Origin: Nguyenibacter vanlangensis | GTDB lineage: Bacteria; Pseudomonadota; Alphaproteobacteria; Acetobacterales; Acetobacteraceae | Reading direction: 5' to 3' | Assembly (NCBI RefSeq): GCF_038719015.1 | Contig: NZ_CP152276.1 | Coordinates: 1,560,001 to 1,624,000, forward strand | DNA length: 64,000 nucleotides | Shown here: piece after piece, positions 19,338 through 27,785 of the stretch | How the letters are laid out: every line of letters begins with the position of its first letter | How positions within the stretch are numbered: the first letter of the stretch is position 1 | Translations under genes and position numbers: made by a program | Notes under the pieces: generated by a model | The model's input: the letters and a program-made list of their open reading frames with translations, nothing else | The model's database searches: none | What the model was told of the DNA's origin: nothing

Positions 19338-20221
19338 GCCCCGGTGAAACGCAAGTCGAGATCGCGCACGATCTCAAGCGCCTGCGCATCCTGTGCGGGC
19401 GGCAGCGGCAGGCGCGGCGGACGGGGCATCCCCACATCGAGCCCCATATGCTTCAGCAGCGCCTTCGTGCCCGCGACATAGCCGCCGCCGCCCACGAAGC
19501 GGATCAGCGGCACGTGGCGCCGATAGATCTCGCGCGCCGCGCCGATATCGCGAAAACCGTCGCACAGTTCGAAGATCCGGCTCATGGCGCCGGGCGCGAC
19601 GTTCGAGGCCACGGCGACCCACCCCACGGCGCCCTCCAGGAAGCTTTCGAAACCCATGATGCCGCCGAACACGGCCATCCGGTCGCCGCACAGGCGGATG
19701 ATGTCCCGCACCCGCGTGACATCCATGGTGGATTCCTTGATCAGGCGGCAATTCTCGATCGCGCTCAGCCGCGCCACCAGCTCGGGCAGCAGGTCCACGT
19801 TGGCGGTCGCCGGATTGTTGTAGAGCATGATCGGCAGGCCGATCGCATCCGAAACGCGGCGATAATGGACGAACAATTCGTCATCGGTCGGCGTCGAATA
19901 GAAAGGCGGGATGATCATCACGCCGTCCGCGCCCAGCGCCTCGGCCTGGCGGCTGTAGCGGATGACGTCATCCGTATTCTCGGCGCCCGTTCCGATGAAA
20001 ACCGGAACCCGCCCCCCGGCCTGCCCGATCACCGTTTCGGCCACCAGCGCGCGCTCGTCGTCGGTCAGGGACAGGAACTCGCCCGTCGAGCCCAGGGGGA
20101 TCAGCCCGCGGATGCCCTGCGCGATCTGCCAGTCGGTGAAGCGCCGCAGCGCCGCCACGTCGACGCGCCCCCGCCCGTCGAAGGGCGTGATCATGACGGT
20201 GTACGTTCCTCGGAATTCCAC
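19334..20221 (-). CDS. DapA/NAL-family lyase or deaminase (copy 1)
   Basis: A 295-residue protein of the dihydrodipicolinate synthase/N-acetylneuraminate lyase family. The Schiff-base lysine is Lys162 (LIKEST), the catalytic tyrosine Tyr134 (MLYNNPA) and the carboxylate loop LGSTGEF at 43-49, so it should be active. In hydroxyproline degradation the related enzyme is pyrroline-4-hydroxy-2-carboxylate deaminase, which would act right after the flavoenzyme encoded two genes on. Start: a GTG at 20221 preceded by AAAGGAAA is preferred. A longer frame from the ATG at 20272 would reach into the palindromic repeat and has no ribosome site. Confidence 0.88.
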   Translation of the reverse strand: MEFRGTYTVMITPFDGRGRVDVAALRRFTDWQIAQGIRGLIPLGSTGEFLSLTDDERALVAETVIGQAGGRVPVFIGTGAENTDDVIRYSRQAEALGADGVMIIPPFYSTPTDDELFVHYRRVSDAIGLPIMLYNNPATANVDLLPELVARLSAIENCRLIKESTMDVTRVRDIIRLCGDRMAVFGGIMGFESFLEGAVGWVAVASNVAPGAMSRIFELCDGFRDIGAAREIYRRHVPLIRFVGGGGYVAGTKALLKHMGLDVGMPRPPRLPLPPAQDAQALEIVRDLDLRFTGA

Positions 20222-20256
20222 GATATTTTCCTTTGCTAGGCTGGCGGCGCGGCGGC

Positions 20257-20364
20257 CTAGAGTCGTATCCATTCACACTGGTTCACGGATACGGCTCTAG
20301 ATCATTGTTTTGGCGAGCATCTTTATCCGATCAGATGATTCCATCTGATCGGATGATGCTCTAG
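20257..20364. repeat. 108-bp double-palindrome repeat (copy 1)
   Basis: Two hairpins bounded by CTAG tetramers. One pairs AGTCGTATCC with GGATACGGCT around a TTCACACTGGTTCA loop. The other pairs ATCCGATCAGATG with CATCTGATCGGAT, flanked by GAGCATC/GATGCTC arms. A second copy, inverted, lies at 27782-27890. The edge CTAG provides the TAG stop of the minus-strand ATPase gene. It resembles REP/BIME-type intergenic elements and probably acts as a bidirectional transcription or mRNA-end structure. Confidence 0.85.
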
Positions 20365-21083
20365 CCATGGGCGTTCATGAAAGCGGCGATCAGGGGCTCG
20401 GCCGCGGCCTGCGGCCCGGCGCCGACGGCGCGGACCTGTCCCTCTTCCAGCAGCACGATGCGGTCGGACAGGGCGGCGACGGCGTCCATCCCGTGCGAGA
20501 CCTGGATGATCGTCATGCCGCCACGCGCCAGGTCCCGCAGCAGGGCCGTCACCTCAGACACCAGGCGGGGATCGAGGGCCGACGTCGGCTCGTCCAGCAG
20601 CAGCAGGCGGGGCCGGGTCATAAGCGCGCGCGCGATCGCCACGCGCTGTTTCTGGCCGCCCGAAAGCCGCGACGGCAGGGTATCGGCCTTGTCCGCCAGA
20701 CCCAGCGTCCGCAGCAGCCGGCGCGCCGCCTCCCCGGCCTCGGCGCGGGAGCGCCCGGCGACGACGGTCGGCGCCAGCGTCAGGTTGCGCAGGACCGACA
20801 TATGGTCGAACAGGCCGAATTGCTGGAACACGATCGCCGCATGGGCGCGCAAGGCGCAGCCGGCCGAAGCGGCGGTCATATCGATCACCGCGCCATCCAG
20901 CGTCAGCGACCCGCCGACGACCGGCTGCAACCCGATCAGCGCCCGCAGCAGCGTGCTTTTCCCCGAACCGGACGGCCCGATCAGGCTGACGATCTCGCCC
21001 CGCCCGACCTGCAGCCCGACATCGCGCAGGATGTCGTGCGCGCCATGGCGAACCGTCACGCCCCGCAGGTCAAGATATGGCAA
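20361..21083 (-). CDS. Polar amino-acid ABC transporter ATPase (system 2)
   Basis: A 240-residue ABC ATPase. Walker A is GPSGSGKST, the signature LSGGQKQRVAIARAL and Walker B LLLLDEPTSALD. It overlaps the end of the upstream permease gene by 14 bases. Its last two codons and stop lie at the edge of the palindromic repeat, so the native C-terminus may have been slightly altered by repeat insertion. It powers the two-permease importer encoded just upstream. Confidence 0.93.
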   Translation of the reverse strand: MPYLDLRGVTVRHGAHDILRDVGLQVGRGEIVSLIGPSGSGKSTLLRALIGLQPVVGGSLTLDGAVIDMTAASAGCALRAHAAIVFQQFGLFDHMSVLRNLTLAPTVVAGRSRAEAGEAARRLLRTLGLADKADTLPSRLSGGQKQRVAIARALMTRPRLLLLDEPTSALDPRLVSEVTALLRDLARGGMTIIQVSHGMDAVAALSDRIVLLEEGQVRAVGAGPQAAAEPLIAAFMNAHG

Positions 21084-21723
21084 GGCGTTTCTCCAGCATG
21101 CGGCTGAGGCGGGTCAGCGGATAGGAAATGGCGAAATACAGGCCCAGCACGGCCAGAAAGACCTGCACCGTCGGCAGCCCGCGGTTCGAGAGAATGACCC
21201 CCGCCTGATTCAGTTCCAGGACGCCGACCTGCGACGCCAGGGCCGTATCCTTGATGAACAGCACCAGATAGCCGACGGCCGGCGGCACGATCACCGGCAA
21301 CGCCCGCGGCACGATCACGTAGCGCCAGCGCGCCAGCAGGGGCAGGTTGAGCGTGACGGCGGCCTCGATCTGGTCGGCCGGAACGGAATTGAGACCGCCA
21401 TGGACGATCTCGGCGATATATCCCGCCGCGATCAGCCCGATGGCCCAGAGCGCCACGGTCGTTCCCGACACGTCCAGCCCGGCCATGCCCGTCAGGAAGA
21501 ACACGATATACAGCGTCACGATGAACGGGACGCGCCGCACCACCTGCACATAGCCCGCGGCCAGCCAGCGCAGGGGGGCGAGAAGCCGTCCGCGCGCCAT
21601 CCGCAGGCAGGCCAGCGCGACCCCGCCGGCCAGGCCGGCCACGCCGCCCGCGACGGACAGGACCAGCGTCATCCACAGGGCGCGCGACAGCAGCGCGACG
21701 TCATAGTGGGAAAAGGCGATCAT
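21070..21723 (-). CDS. Polar amino-acid ABC transporter permease (system 2, second subunit)
   Basis: A 217-residue HisM/GlnP-type permease with about five transmembrane helices and an EAA-loop segment EIVHGGLNSVPADQIEAAVTL. It overlaps the first permease gene by four bases and the ATPase gene by 14 bases, which implies strict co-translation of the complex. Confidence 0.92.
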   Translation of the reverse strand: MIAFSHYDVALLSRALWMTLVLSVAGGVAGLAGGVALACLRMARGRLLAPLRWLAAGYVQVVRRVPFIVTLYIVFFLTGMAGLDVSGTTVALWAIGLIAAGYIAEIVHGGLNSVPADQIEAAVTLNLPLLARWRYVIVPRALPVIVPPAVGYLVLFIKDTALASQVGVLELNQAGVILSNRGLPTVQVFLAVLGLYFAISYPLTRLSRMLEKRLAIS

Positions 21724-22379
21724 GCCGCGCCCTCGAACATCCTGCGCCCCAGCGCGAACGCTCCCGTCAGGGCGACGGACAGCAGGGCGTACAGCGCCCC
21801 GGCCACCAGCATCACCTCGAGGATACGGAAGGTGGTCGCGCCGACGTCGTAGGCGCGGCCGGTCAGGTCCTCGACCCCGAAGATGGACGCCATCGAACTG
21901 CCCAGGATCATGATCTGGAAATGATTGGCCAATGCCGGCGCCATCGTCTGCAGCGCATGGGGAAAGAGGACGCGCAGATAGGCCTGCCGGCGCGTCAGCC
22001 CCAGCGCCGCCGCCGCGTCGTGATAGAGCGGCGGAACCCGCCCCAGCCCCGCAGCCAGGATATCGGCGAGATAGGCCGCCGCATTCAGCGCCATGCCGAT
22101 GAAGACCGATGCGAACGGCGAGACCATGACCCCCAGCAGCGGCAGGCAGTAGAAGATCGCGAAGATCTGCGAAAGCTGCGGCGTATTGGTCATGATCGTG
22201 CTGTAGGCCATGCCGAGCCGCCGTCCCGCCCCCCGCCCTTCCGCGCGCAGGACCGCCAGGCCGGCGGCCAGGACCAGGCCGGCGGCGAAGGACGCGACGG
22301 ACAGCAGGACGGTCGTCGCGGCGCCCCCCAGCAGGAACGGCAGGCGCTGCAGGACCGGCTGGAAATGCAGCGCCGTCAT
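21720..22379 (-). CDS. Polar amino-acid ABC transporter permease (system 2, first subunit)
   Basis: A 219-residue permease of the same family, with DILAAGLGRVPPLYHDAAAA as its EAA loop. The start at 22379 is chosen because it overlaps the binding-protein stop by four bases; the open frame extends upstream but lies inside that gene. Unlike system 1, this importer has two different permeases. Confidence 0.92.
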   Translation of the reverse strand: MTALHFQPVLQRLPFLLGGAATTVLLSVASFAAGLVLAAGLAVLRAEGRGAGRRLGMAYSTIMTNTPQLSQIFAIFYCLPLLGVMVSPFASVFIGMALNAAAYLADILAAGLGRVPPLYHDAAAALGLTRRQAYLRVLFPHALQTMAPALANHFQIMILGSSMASIFGVEDLTGRAYDVGATTFRILEVMLVAGALYALLSVALTGAFALGRRMFEGAA

Positions 22380-23227
22380 GGCGCCGTCTCCGTCGTCTCC
22401 GCCGTTCCCGTTGGGGCCGCCGGGGGCACGCCGAACCAGCGGCGATAGATGCGCCCGATCGTCCCGTCCCGCCTCATGGCGGCCAGCGTGGCGTCGACCT
22501 GGCGCAGCAGGTCCGCGTCGGACTGGGCCACCCCCACGCAATCCGCGCCGGCGGCGGGGGCGAAGCCGCGCAGGATCGTCCAGTCGGCCTGGGGCTCGGC
22601 GGCCAGGAAGCGCCCGACATATTCGATGACGTCCACCATCGCGTCGCCCCGCCCCTGCGCCAGGGCACGCACCGCGTCCGGATAGCTGCCCAGCAGCAGG
22701 ACCGGCGCCCGCGGCGCGTGCGCGCGCAGGAACGCCACCGCCGTGGAGCCCCGGACCTCGACCATCCGGACACGGCCGGACACCAGGTCGTCGAACCCGC
22801 GCACCCGCGCCGCCGCCGGCGCGACGATGGCGAACGTTTCGGCATAGAGCGGCGTGGAAAACGCGATGGCGGCCGCGCGCTCGGGCGTGCGGGTCAGGCC
22901 GCCCAGCACCACGTCCACCTTGCCGGCCATCAGATAGGGAATCCGCCCGCTCGACGAAACCGGGACGAAACGCGGCGCCACCCCCAGGCGCGCCGCGAGC
23001 ACGGTCCCGACATCGACGTCGAATCCTTCGAGCGCATTACGGGAATCGTAGTCCGCCAGCGGCGGAAGGGCCGGATTGACGCCGATATTCAGATGGCCGC
23101 CGGCGCGGATGTCGGCAAGCGCGCGCGCCCGGGCCGCCGGGCCGGCGAACACGGCCGGGGCCGGCAGGACGGTCGCGGCCAGGACCATGCAAATCGCGCG
23201 CCGTTTCAAGTCTCGGGCTTTCCTCAT
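22376..23227 (-). CDS. Periplasmic amino-acid-binding protein (system 2)
   Basis: A 283-residue family 3 binding protein. A signal peptide ends near VFAGP (residues 1-29). NPALPPLADYDSRNALEGFDV is the start of the ligand fold and is close to the equivalent stretch of the system 1 protein, so the two are paralogues that may take related ligands. MAGKVDVVLGGLTRTPERA carries the usual binding Arg/Thr. It is the first gene of a minus-strand operon whose promoter faces that of the split dehydrogenase genes across an 85-base gap. Confidence 0.9.
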   Translation of the reverse strand: MRKARDLKRRAICMVLAATVLPAPAVFAGPAARARALADIRAGGHLNIGVNPALPPLADYDSRNALEGFDVDVGTVLAARLGVAPRFVPVSSSGRIPYLMAGKVDVVLGGLTRTPERAAAIAFSTPLYAETFAIVAPAAARVRGFDDLVSGRVRMVEVRGSTAVAFLRAHAPRAPVLLLGSYPDAVRALAQGRGDAMVDVIEYVGRFLAAEPQADWTILRGFAPAAGADCVGVAQSDADLLRQVDATLAAMRRDGTIGRIYRRWFGVPPAAPTGTAETTETAP

Positions 23228-23267
23228 CTTGGATATTGCGATCCCCGCGGCACTGCTCTAATGAACA

Positions 23268-23282
23268 TATACGCTCTGTATA
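23268..23282. promoter_or_regulatory. TATAC-N5-GTATA inverted repeat in a divergent promoter
   Basis: TATAC-GCTCT-GTATA lies 40 bases before the binding-protein start on one side and 30 bases before the iron-sulfur gene on the other. It shares TGTATAC with the site at 14002-14008. The position suits an operator that controls both divergent operons, presumably for the GntR regulator encoded at 27132. Confidence 0.45.
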
Positions 23283-23312
23283 CGATCAAAAACCCTTTCA
23301 AGGAAGAGTTTC

Positions 23313-23594
23313 TTGCCCGAACCGATCCCGTGCGAAAACGAAGGCCGTTCCGTCCGCTTCGTCTTCGAAGGCCGCGCGGTGCAGGGGGCCGAGGGCGAGC
23401 CTCTTGCCGCCGTGCTGCGGCGTGCGGGAATCGTGGCCCTGGGCACCTCCCCGCGCGACGGCGCGCCGCGCGGCGCCTTCTGCTTCATGGGCAGTTGCCA
23501 GGAATGCCGCGTGCTGATCGACGGCATCCTGTCCTATGCCTGCAGCACCCCGGTGCGGCCGGACATGACGGTCACGCCCTATGTCGCGTCCTGA
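23313..23594 (+). CDS. Small 2Fe-2S subunit (HcnA/LhpF-like)
   Basis: A 93-residue ferredoxin-like subunit. The cluster cysteines are in CFMGSCQEC plus a fourth Cys 12 residues on (YAC), the same spacing type as the N-terminal domain of the fused enzyme. The gene starts with TTG at 23313, supported by AAGGAAG seven bases upstream; no ATG is possible in the right place. It overlaps the next gene by 14 bases. With the following two genes it forms a heterotrimeric dehydrogenase. Confidence 0.88.
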   Translation: MPEPIPCENEGRSVRFVFEGRAVQGAEGEPLAAVLRRAGIVALGTSPRDGAPRGAFCFMGSCQECRVLIDGILSYACSTPVRPDMTVTPYVAS

Positions 23595-25038
23595 GCGCGG
23601 CGGCGTGGTCGTGGTCGGCGGCGGCGTGGCCGGCGCGACCGCGGCCCTGGCCATCAGCCGCCACGGCCTGCCCGTCACCCTGGTCGACGAGCAGCCGCAG
23701 GCCGGGGGGCAGATCTATCGCGCGCCGACGCCGTACGCGCGGCGGCATGTGCCGCCCAATCACGAATTTTCCGGCGGCGACCGCCTGCGCGCCCTGCTGG
23801 CGGCCTCCAGCGTCCGGACACGCTTTTCCACCCGCGTCTGGGGCGCCTGGGGCGCGTCGCCCGGAATGGAACTGGACCTGCTCGGCCCGGACGGGATCGA
23901 CCGGATCGGCGCCCGGGCCCTGGTCGTGGCGAATGGCGCGACGGAACGCTTCCTGCCCTTCCCGGGCTGGACCGATCCGCGCGTCATCGGGCTGGCGGGC
24001 GCCAGCATCCTGATGCGCAACGGCGGGACGCTGCCCGGCCGGCGCGTCGTCGTCGCGGGCGCCGGGCCGCTGCTCTTTTCCGTCGCCCATCAGGTGATGG
24101 AACTGGGCGGCCGGGTCGTGGCCGTCATCGATTCGGGGCGGCGCGGCGACTGGCTGCGGCTGGCCGCCACCCTGGCATGGGACCCGGCACGCCTGCGCCT
24201 GGCCGCGCAGTGGATGACCCGCCTGCGCCTGGCCGGAATCCCGATCCATCATCAGGCCCGCATCGCCGCCGTCCATCCGGAGGAAGACGGACTGTCCATC
24301 ACGATTTCGGGCACGATTGCGGGCACGGTCGCGGGGACCGGACGGCAGGGAACGCCGGTCCGCCACTACGGCGCGGATTCCGTGGCCTGCGGTCACGGCC
24401 TGAAGCCCGCAACCCTGCTGACCCGCACCCTGGGCGCGCGTCACCGCTTCGATGCGGCCGGCGGCTATTGGGAGCCGGAAACGGACCCGTCGGGCCGCAC
24501 CAGCCGGACGGGCCTCTATGCGACCGGAGACGCCGCGGGCATTCGCGGGGCGGCAGTCGCCCGGCTGCGGGGCCTGATCACCGGCCACGCCGTCGCGCTG
24601 GACCAGGGGGCCATCGCCGAGCGGGATTTCGCGTCCCTGACGCGCCGGCCGCGCATGCTGCTGCGCCGGCAGGAGCATGTGTCGCGCAGGATGCTGCCGC
24701 TTCTCAACGCCTCCGCATCGCTGTCCCGCGCCATCGCGGACGACGCCATCGTCTGCCGCTGCGAGCGGGTGGAGGCGGCGGCGCTGCGTGCGGCCGTGGC
24801 CGCGGGCGCGCGCGACCTCAACCAGCTCAAGGCCTGGACCCGCTGCGGCATGGGCCCGTGCCAGGGCCGCATGTGCGAGGACGGCGCGCGTGGCCTGCTG
24901 GCCGCGTCGTGCGGCCTGCCGCCCGAAGAGGCCGGCAGCTTTACGCCCCGGATGCCCTTCTTTCCCCTGCCCCTCGCGGCGCTGACCGGCACGTTCGCCT
25001 ATTCGGACATACCGCTGCCGAAGGCTGCCCCGCTGTGA
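23581..25038 (+). CDS. FAD/NAD oxidoreductase subunit with BFD-like 2Fe-2S domain (HcnB/LhpE-like)
   Basis: A 485-residue flavoprotein subunit. Residues 9-40 are the dinucleotide fold (VVVVGGGVAGATAALAISR, LVDEQPQAGGQIY). A second nucleotide fold is near VVVAGAGPLLFS. The C-terminal BFD-type cluster site is IVCRCERVEAAAL and RCGMGPCQGRMC. It matches the second quarter to middle of the fused 960-residue protein. The subunit passes electrons from the substrate-oxidising partner to an acceptor, probably the respiratory chain. It overlaps its neighbours by 14 and four bases. Confidence 0.9.
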   Translation: MSRPERGGVVVVGGGVAGATAALAISRHGLPVTLVDEQPQAGGQIYRAPTPYARRHVPPNHEFSGGDRLRALLAASSVRTRFSTRVWGAWGASPGMELDLLGPDGIDRIGARALVVANGATERFLPFPGWTDPRVIGLAGASILMRNGGTLPGRRVVVAGAGPLLFSVAHQVMELGGRVVAVIDSGRRGDWLRLAATLAWDPARLRLAAQWMTRLRLAGIPIHHQARIAAVHPEEDGLSITISGTIAGTVAGTGRQGTPVRHYGADSVACGHGLKPATLLTRTLGARHRFDAAGGYWEPETDPSGRTSRTGLYATGDAAGIRGAAVARLRGLITGHAVALDQGAIAERDFASLTRRPRMLLRRQEHVSRRMLPLLNASASLSRAIADDAIVCRCERVEAAALRAAVAAGARDLNQLKAWTRCGMGPCQGRMCEDGARGLLAASCGLPPEEAGSFTPRMPFFPLPLAALTGTFAYSDIPLPKAAPL

Positions 25039-26195
25039 CCGCGCTTCAGGACTGGCCCGACGGCTCCGTGGACGTCGCGGTCATCGGCGGCGGCGTCATG
25101 GGCGCGACCACCGCGCTGTTCCTGGCGCGCGGGGGCATGCGCGTCGCCCTTCTGGACCGGCAGGACCTGTTCCGGGCCGCGTCCGGCGTCAATGCCGGCA
25201 CGCTGACCCTGCATATGACGCGCGCGCAACTGATCCCCCATGCCATGCGCGGCCGCGAAATGTGGCTGGCCAGCCGGGACTGGCTGGGGGCGGATGTCGG
25301 CGCGCTGGCCGCCCCGGGCCTGTCCCTGGCCTTCACGGAAGCCGAGGAGGATTTGCTGCGCGCCCGCGCGCGGATCCGGCGGCAGGCGGGCGCGCCGATC
25401 GACATCGTCCCGCCGTCTCGCGCCGCGGCGATCGAACCCGGCCTCAACCCCTCGGTCCGGGCCGCGGCCTATTGCGCGCTGGACGGGCACATCCCCGCCT
25501 ACCGCGTCGGGCGGGCCTATGCGCAGGCGCTGGCCCAGGCGGGCGTGATGCTGTTCGCGCACCGCGCGGTCGAGGCGATCGTCCCGGACGGCGCGGCCGG
25601 CGGATATGCCGTCCACTGCGCGGGACATGCGCGCCCGCTGGCTGCCAGGCGCATCGTGCTGGCGGGCGGCGTGTGGCTGGAGAAGATGCTGGGCTGGTTC
25701 GGCCACGCCATCCCCATCCGGTGCCTGGTCAACCAGCTCGCCGTGACCGAAACGATGCCGCGCGTCATGGGCAGCGTCGTCAGCATCGCCAACGGCCTGC
25801 TGTCGCTCAAGCAATTCGCGAACGGCAGCGTCCTGATCGGCGGCGGATGGCAGGGCGAGGGCAATATCCATGAAGGCGGCACCCGCGTCATTCCCGAGAA
25901 CCTGCGCGGCAATCTGCGCCTGGCGCAGCATGTCGTTCCGCGCCTGGCCCAGGCGCAGATCCTGCGGGTGTGGCTCGGCCTCGAATCCGAAACGCCCGAT
26001 GCCATGCCGCTGATCGGCGCCCTGACCGCCCGCGACGACGCGTTCGTGATCGGATGCGTCCATTCCGGCTTCACCAGCGGCCCGTATATGGGCCGCCTGC
26101 TGGCCGAACGCATCCTTGGCGGCGCGCCCGACCTGGGCGCATTCGATCCCCGCCGGTTTTCCCCCTCGCCCAGCCTTCCGGAACACACGCCATGA
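25035..26195 (+). CDS. DadA-type FAD oxidoreductase, catalytic subunit (HcnC/LhpB-like)
   Basis: A 386-residue FAD-dependent amine oxidoreductase of the DAO family. The Rossmann motif is VDVAVIGGGVMGATTALFLA at about 11-30, and GLLSLKQFANGSVLIGGGWQ is characteristic of HcnC/opine-oxidase beta subunits. It begins with GTG inside the stop of the preceding gene (GTGA), the only start that fits the fold. It should bind the amino or imino acid and form the imine that the next gene's DapA-family product may act on. Confidence 0.9.
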   Translation: MTALQDWPDGSVDVAVIGGGVMGATTALFLARGGMRVALLDRQDLFRAASGVNAGTLTLHMTRAQLIPHAMRGREMWLASRDWLGADVGALAAPGLSLAFTEAEEDLLRARARIRRQAGAPIDIVPPSRAAAIEPGLNPSVRAAAYCALDGHIPAYRVGRAYAQALAQAGVMLFAHRAVEAIVPDGAAGGYAVHCAGHARPLAARRIVLAGGVWLEKMLGWFGHAIPIRCLVNQLAVTETMPRVMGSVVSIANGLLSLKQFANGSVLIGGGWQGEGNIHEGGTRVIPENLRGNLRLAQHVVPRLAQAQILRVWLGLESETPDAMPLIGALTARDDAFVIGCVHSGFTSGPYMGRLLAERILGGAPDLGAFDPRRFSPSPSLPEHTP

Positions 26196-27139
26196 TCCCT
26201 GCTTCCGCGACCCCCTTCCGGGGCGTCTACGCCGCGACGCTGCTCCCCCTGCGCGAGGACGGGACCATCGACGCGCCCGGCCTGGCCCGGCACCTGAAGG
26301 ACTGCACGTCCACGCCGGACATCGTGGGAATCCTCTGCAACGGCCATGCCGGAGAGAACCACCTGCTGGACCGCGAAGAGAAACGTCTCGTCGTCGAGAC
26401 CGCCCGGCGCGCGATCGGCGCGGAGAAGATCATCGTCTCGGGGGTGCTGTCCGAGGACGTCGCCGAAGCCTGCCGGCATGCCCGGGACGCGGTCGCGGCG
26501 GGGGCGGACGCCCTTCTGGTCTTTCCTCCCTTCTCCTGGGCCGTCTCGCAGGATGCCGAGGCGATCGTCGCCCATCACCGCGCCATCTGCGATGCCGTGG
26601 ACGCGCCGGTCATGCTCTACCAGTCCTCGGTCGGCAGCGGCGGCATGGCCTATTCCCTGCCCATCCTGGAACAATTGCTGCGGCTGCCCCGGATCGTGGC
26701 GGTCAAGGAAGGAAGCTGGGAGACCAACGCCTATGACCGCCACCGCACGCTGGCGGCGCGCGTGGCGCCCCATGTCGAGGTCATGGCCTCGGGCGACGAG
26801 CATCTGCTGCCCTGCTTCGCCATCGGGACGACCGGCAGCCTCGTCAGCCTCGCGGCCATCCTGCCCGGCAGCATCGGCAGATTGTGGGCCGCCGTCCAGG
26901 CCGGGGACCTCGGCACCGCCCGCCGGATTCATGCCGCCATCCAGCCCCTGGCGAACCTGATTTACGGCCGCCCGCCCGCCGGCCGGGCCACGCTGCGCCT
27001 GAAGGCCTGCCTGGTCATGCGCAAGAAATGGTCCTCCTGCCGCACGAAGAAGGCCGCGGACGTCCTGTCCGAACAGGAATGGCGGGAATTGTCGCAGGCA
27101 CTAGAATGCGCGCTGGCAATGGAACTGGAATGTGACTGA
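26192..27139 (+). CDS. DapA/NAL-family lyase or deaminase (copy 2)
   Basis: A 315-residue DapA-family protein that differs clearly from copy 1. Schiff-base Lys172 (VAVKEGS) and Tyr143 (MLYQSS) are retained; the carboxylate loop is CNGHAGENH instead of LGSTGEF. It overlaps the preceding gene by four bases (ATGA) and the following regulator by eight. Copies 1 and 2 may act on products of the fused and split dehydrogenases respectively. Exact reaction unknown. Confidence 0.87.
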   Translation: MIPASATPFRGVYAATLLPLREDGTIDAPGLARHLKDCTSTPDIVGILCNGHAGENHLLDREEKRLVVETARRAIGAEKIIVSGVLSEDVAEACRHARDAVAAGADALLVFPPFSWAVSQDAEAIVAHHRAICDAVDAPVMLYQSSVGSGGMAYSLPILEQLLRLPRIVAVKEGSWETNAYDRHRTLAARVAPHVEVMASGDEHLLPCFAIGTTGSLVSLAAILPGSIGRLWAAVQAGDLGTARRIHAAIQPLANLIYGRPPAGRATLRLKACLVMRKKWSSCRTKKAADVLSEQEWRELSQALECALAMELECD

Positions 27140-27785
27140 CAGCATGGTAGCCGAACGCGAACTCAATCTGGCCGAACTGGCCTACGGGCAGATACGGCGC
27201 ATGATCCTGGAACGGGAACTGCCCGGCGGCATGTCGGTCGTCGAGGGGCGGCTGGCCGACCATCTCGAAATTTCCCGCACCCCGGTCCGCGAAGCCCTGA
27301 TGCGCCTGGCCGCCGAGGGGCTTCTGACCAAGCAGGGATCACGCTCGTTCGCCGTCCGCCGCGTCTCGGCCGCCGAGTTCTTCCAGAGCATGCATATCCG
27401 CGAGGTCCTGGAAAGCGAGGCGATCCACCTGGCCTTCGGGAAGATCGACCGCAGCCGTATCGTCGATCTGCGCGGCAAGGTCATCGCCCTGGGGGAATGC
27501 CCCGACCAGACGGCCGCGCATTGGCAACTGGATGACCAGATCCATCTGATGTTCGCCCGCGCCTCGGGCAACATCGTCCTGACCAAGACCATAGACGAGC
27601 TGCGGACGCTGACGCGCCTGTGCGAGGTCACCTATCCGCTGGGGCGCGTACCGGCCTCGACCGTCGAGCATCTGGCCATCCTCGACATGCTGCTGGAAGG
27701 CGATGCCGAAGCCACCAGGACCGCCATGCTGACCCATCTGCGCAACGTCGCGACGGACTGCATGGACATTCTTCGCGGCGGCTAG
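27132..27785 (+). CDS. GntR-family regulator, FCD type
   Basis: A 217-residue repressor. The N-terminal winged helix spans about residues 15-78 (AYGQIRRMILERELPGG, EISRTPVREALMRLAAEG) and the rest is the all-helical FCD ligand domain with its metal-binding residues around LDDQIHLMFARASGN and VEHLAIL. The start is GTG at 27132 overlapping the previous stop; an ATG at 27144 is possible. As the last gene of the plus operon it probably senses the substrate or an intermediate and controls both divergent operons. Its stop codon lies inside the palindromic repeat. Confidence 0.9.
   Translation: MTDSMVAERELNLAELAYGQIRRMILERELPGGMSVVEGRLADHLEISRTPVREALMRLAAEGLLTKQGSRSFAVRRVSAAEFFQSMHIREVLESEAIHLAFGKIDRSRIVDLRGKVIALGECPDQTAAHWQLDDQIHLMFARASGNIVLTKTIDELRTLTRLCEVTYPLGRVPASTVEHLAILDMLLEGDAEATRTAMLTHLRNVATDCMDILRGG

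Noticed and set aside
20222..20272. Longer N-terminus for DapA-family copy 1 from ATG 20272
   Set aside because: The extra 17 codons come from the palindromic repeat; the GTG with AAAGGAAA gives the family's normal start.
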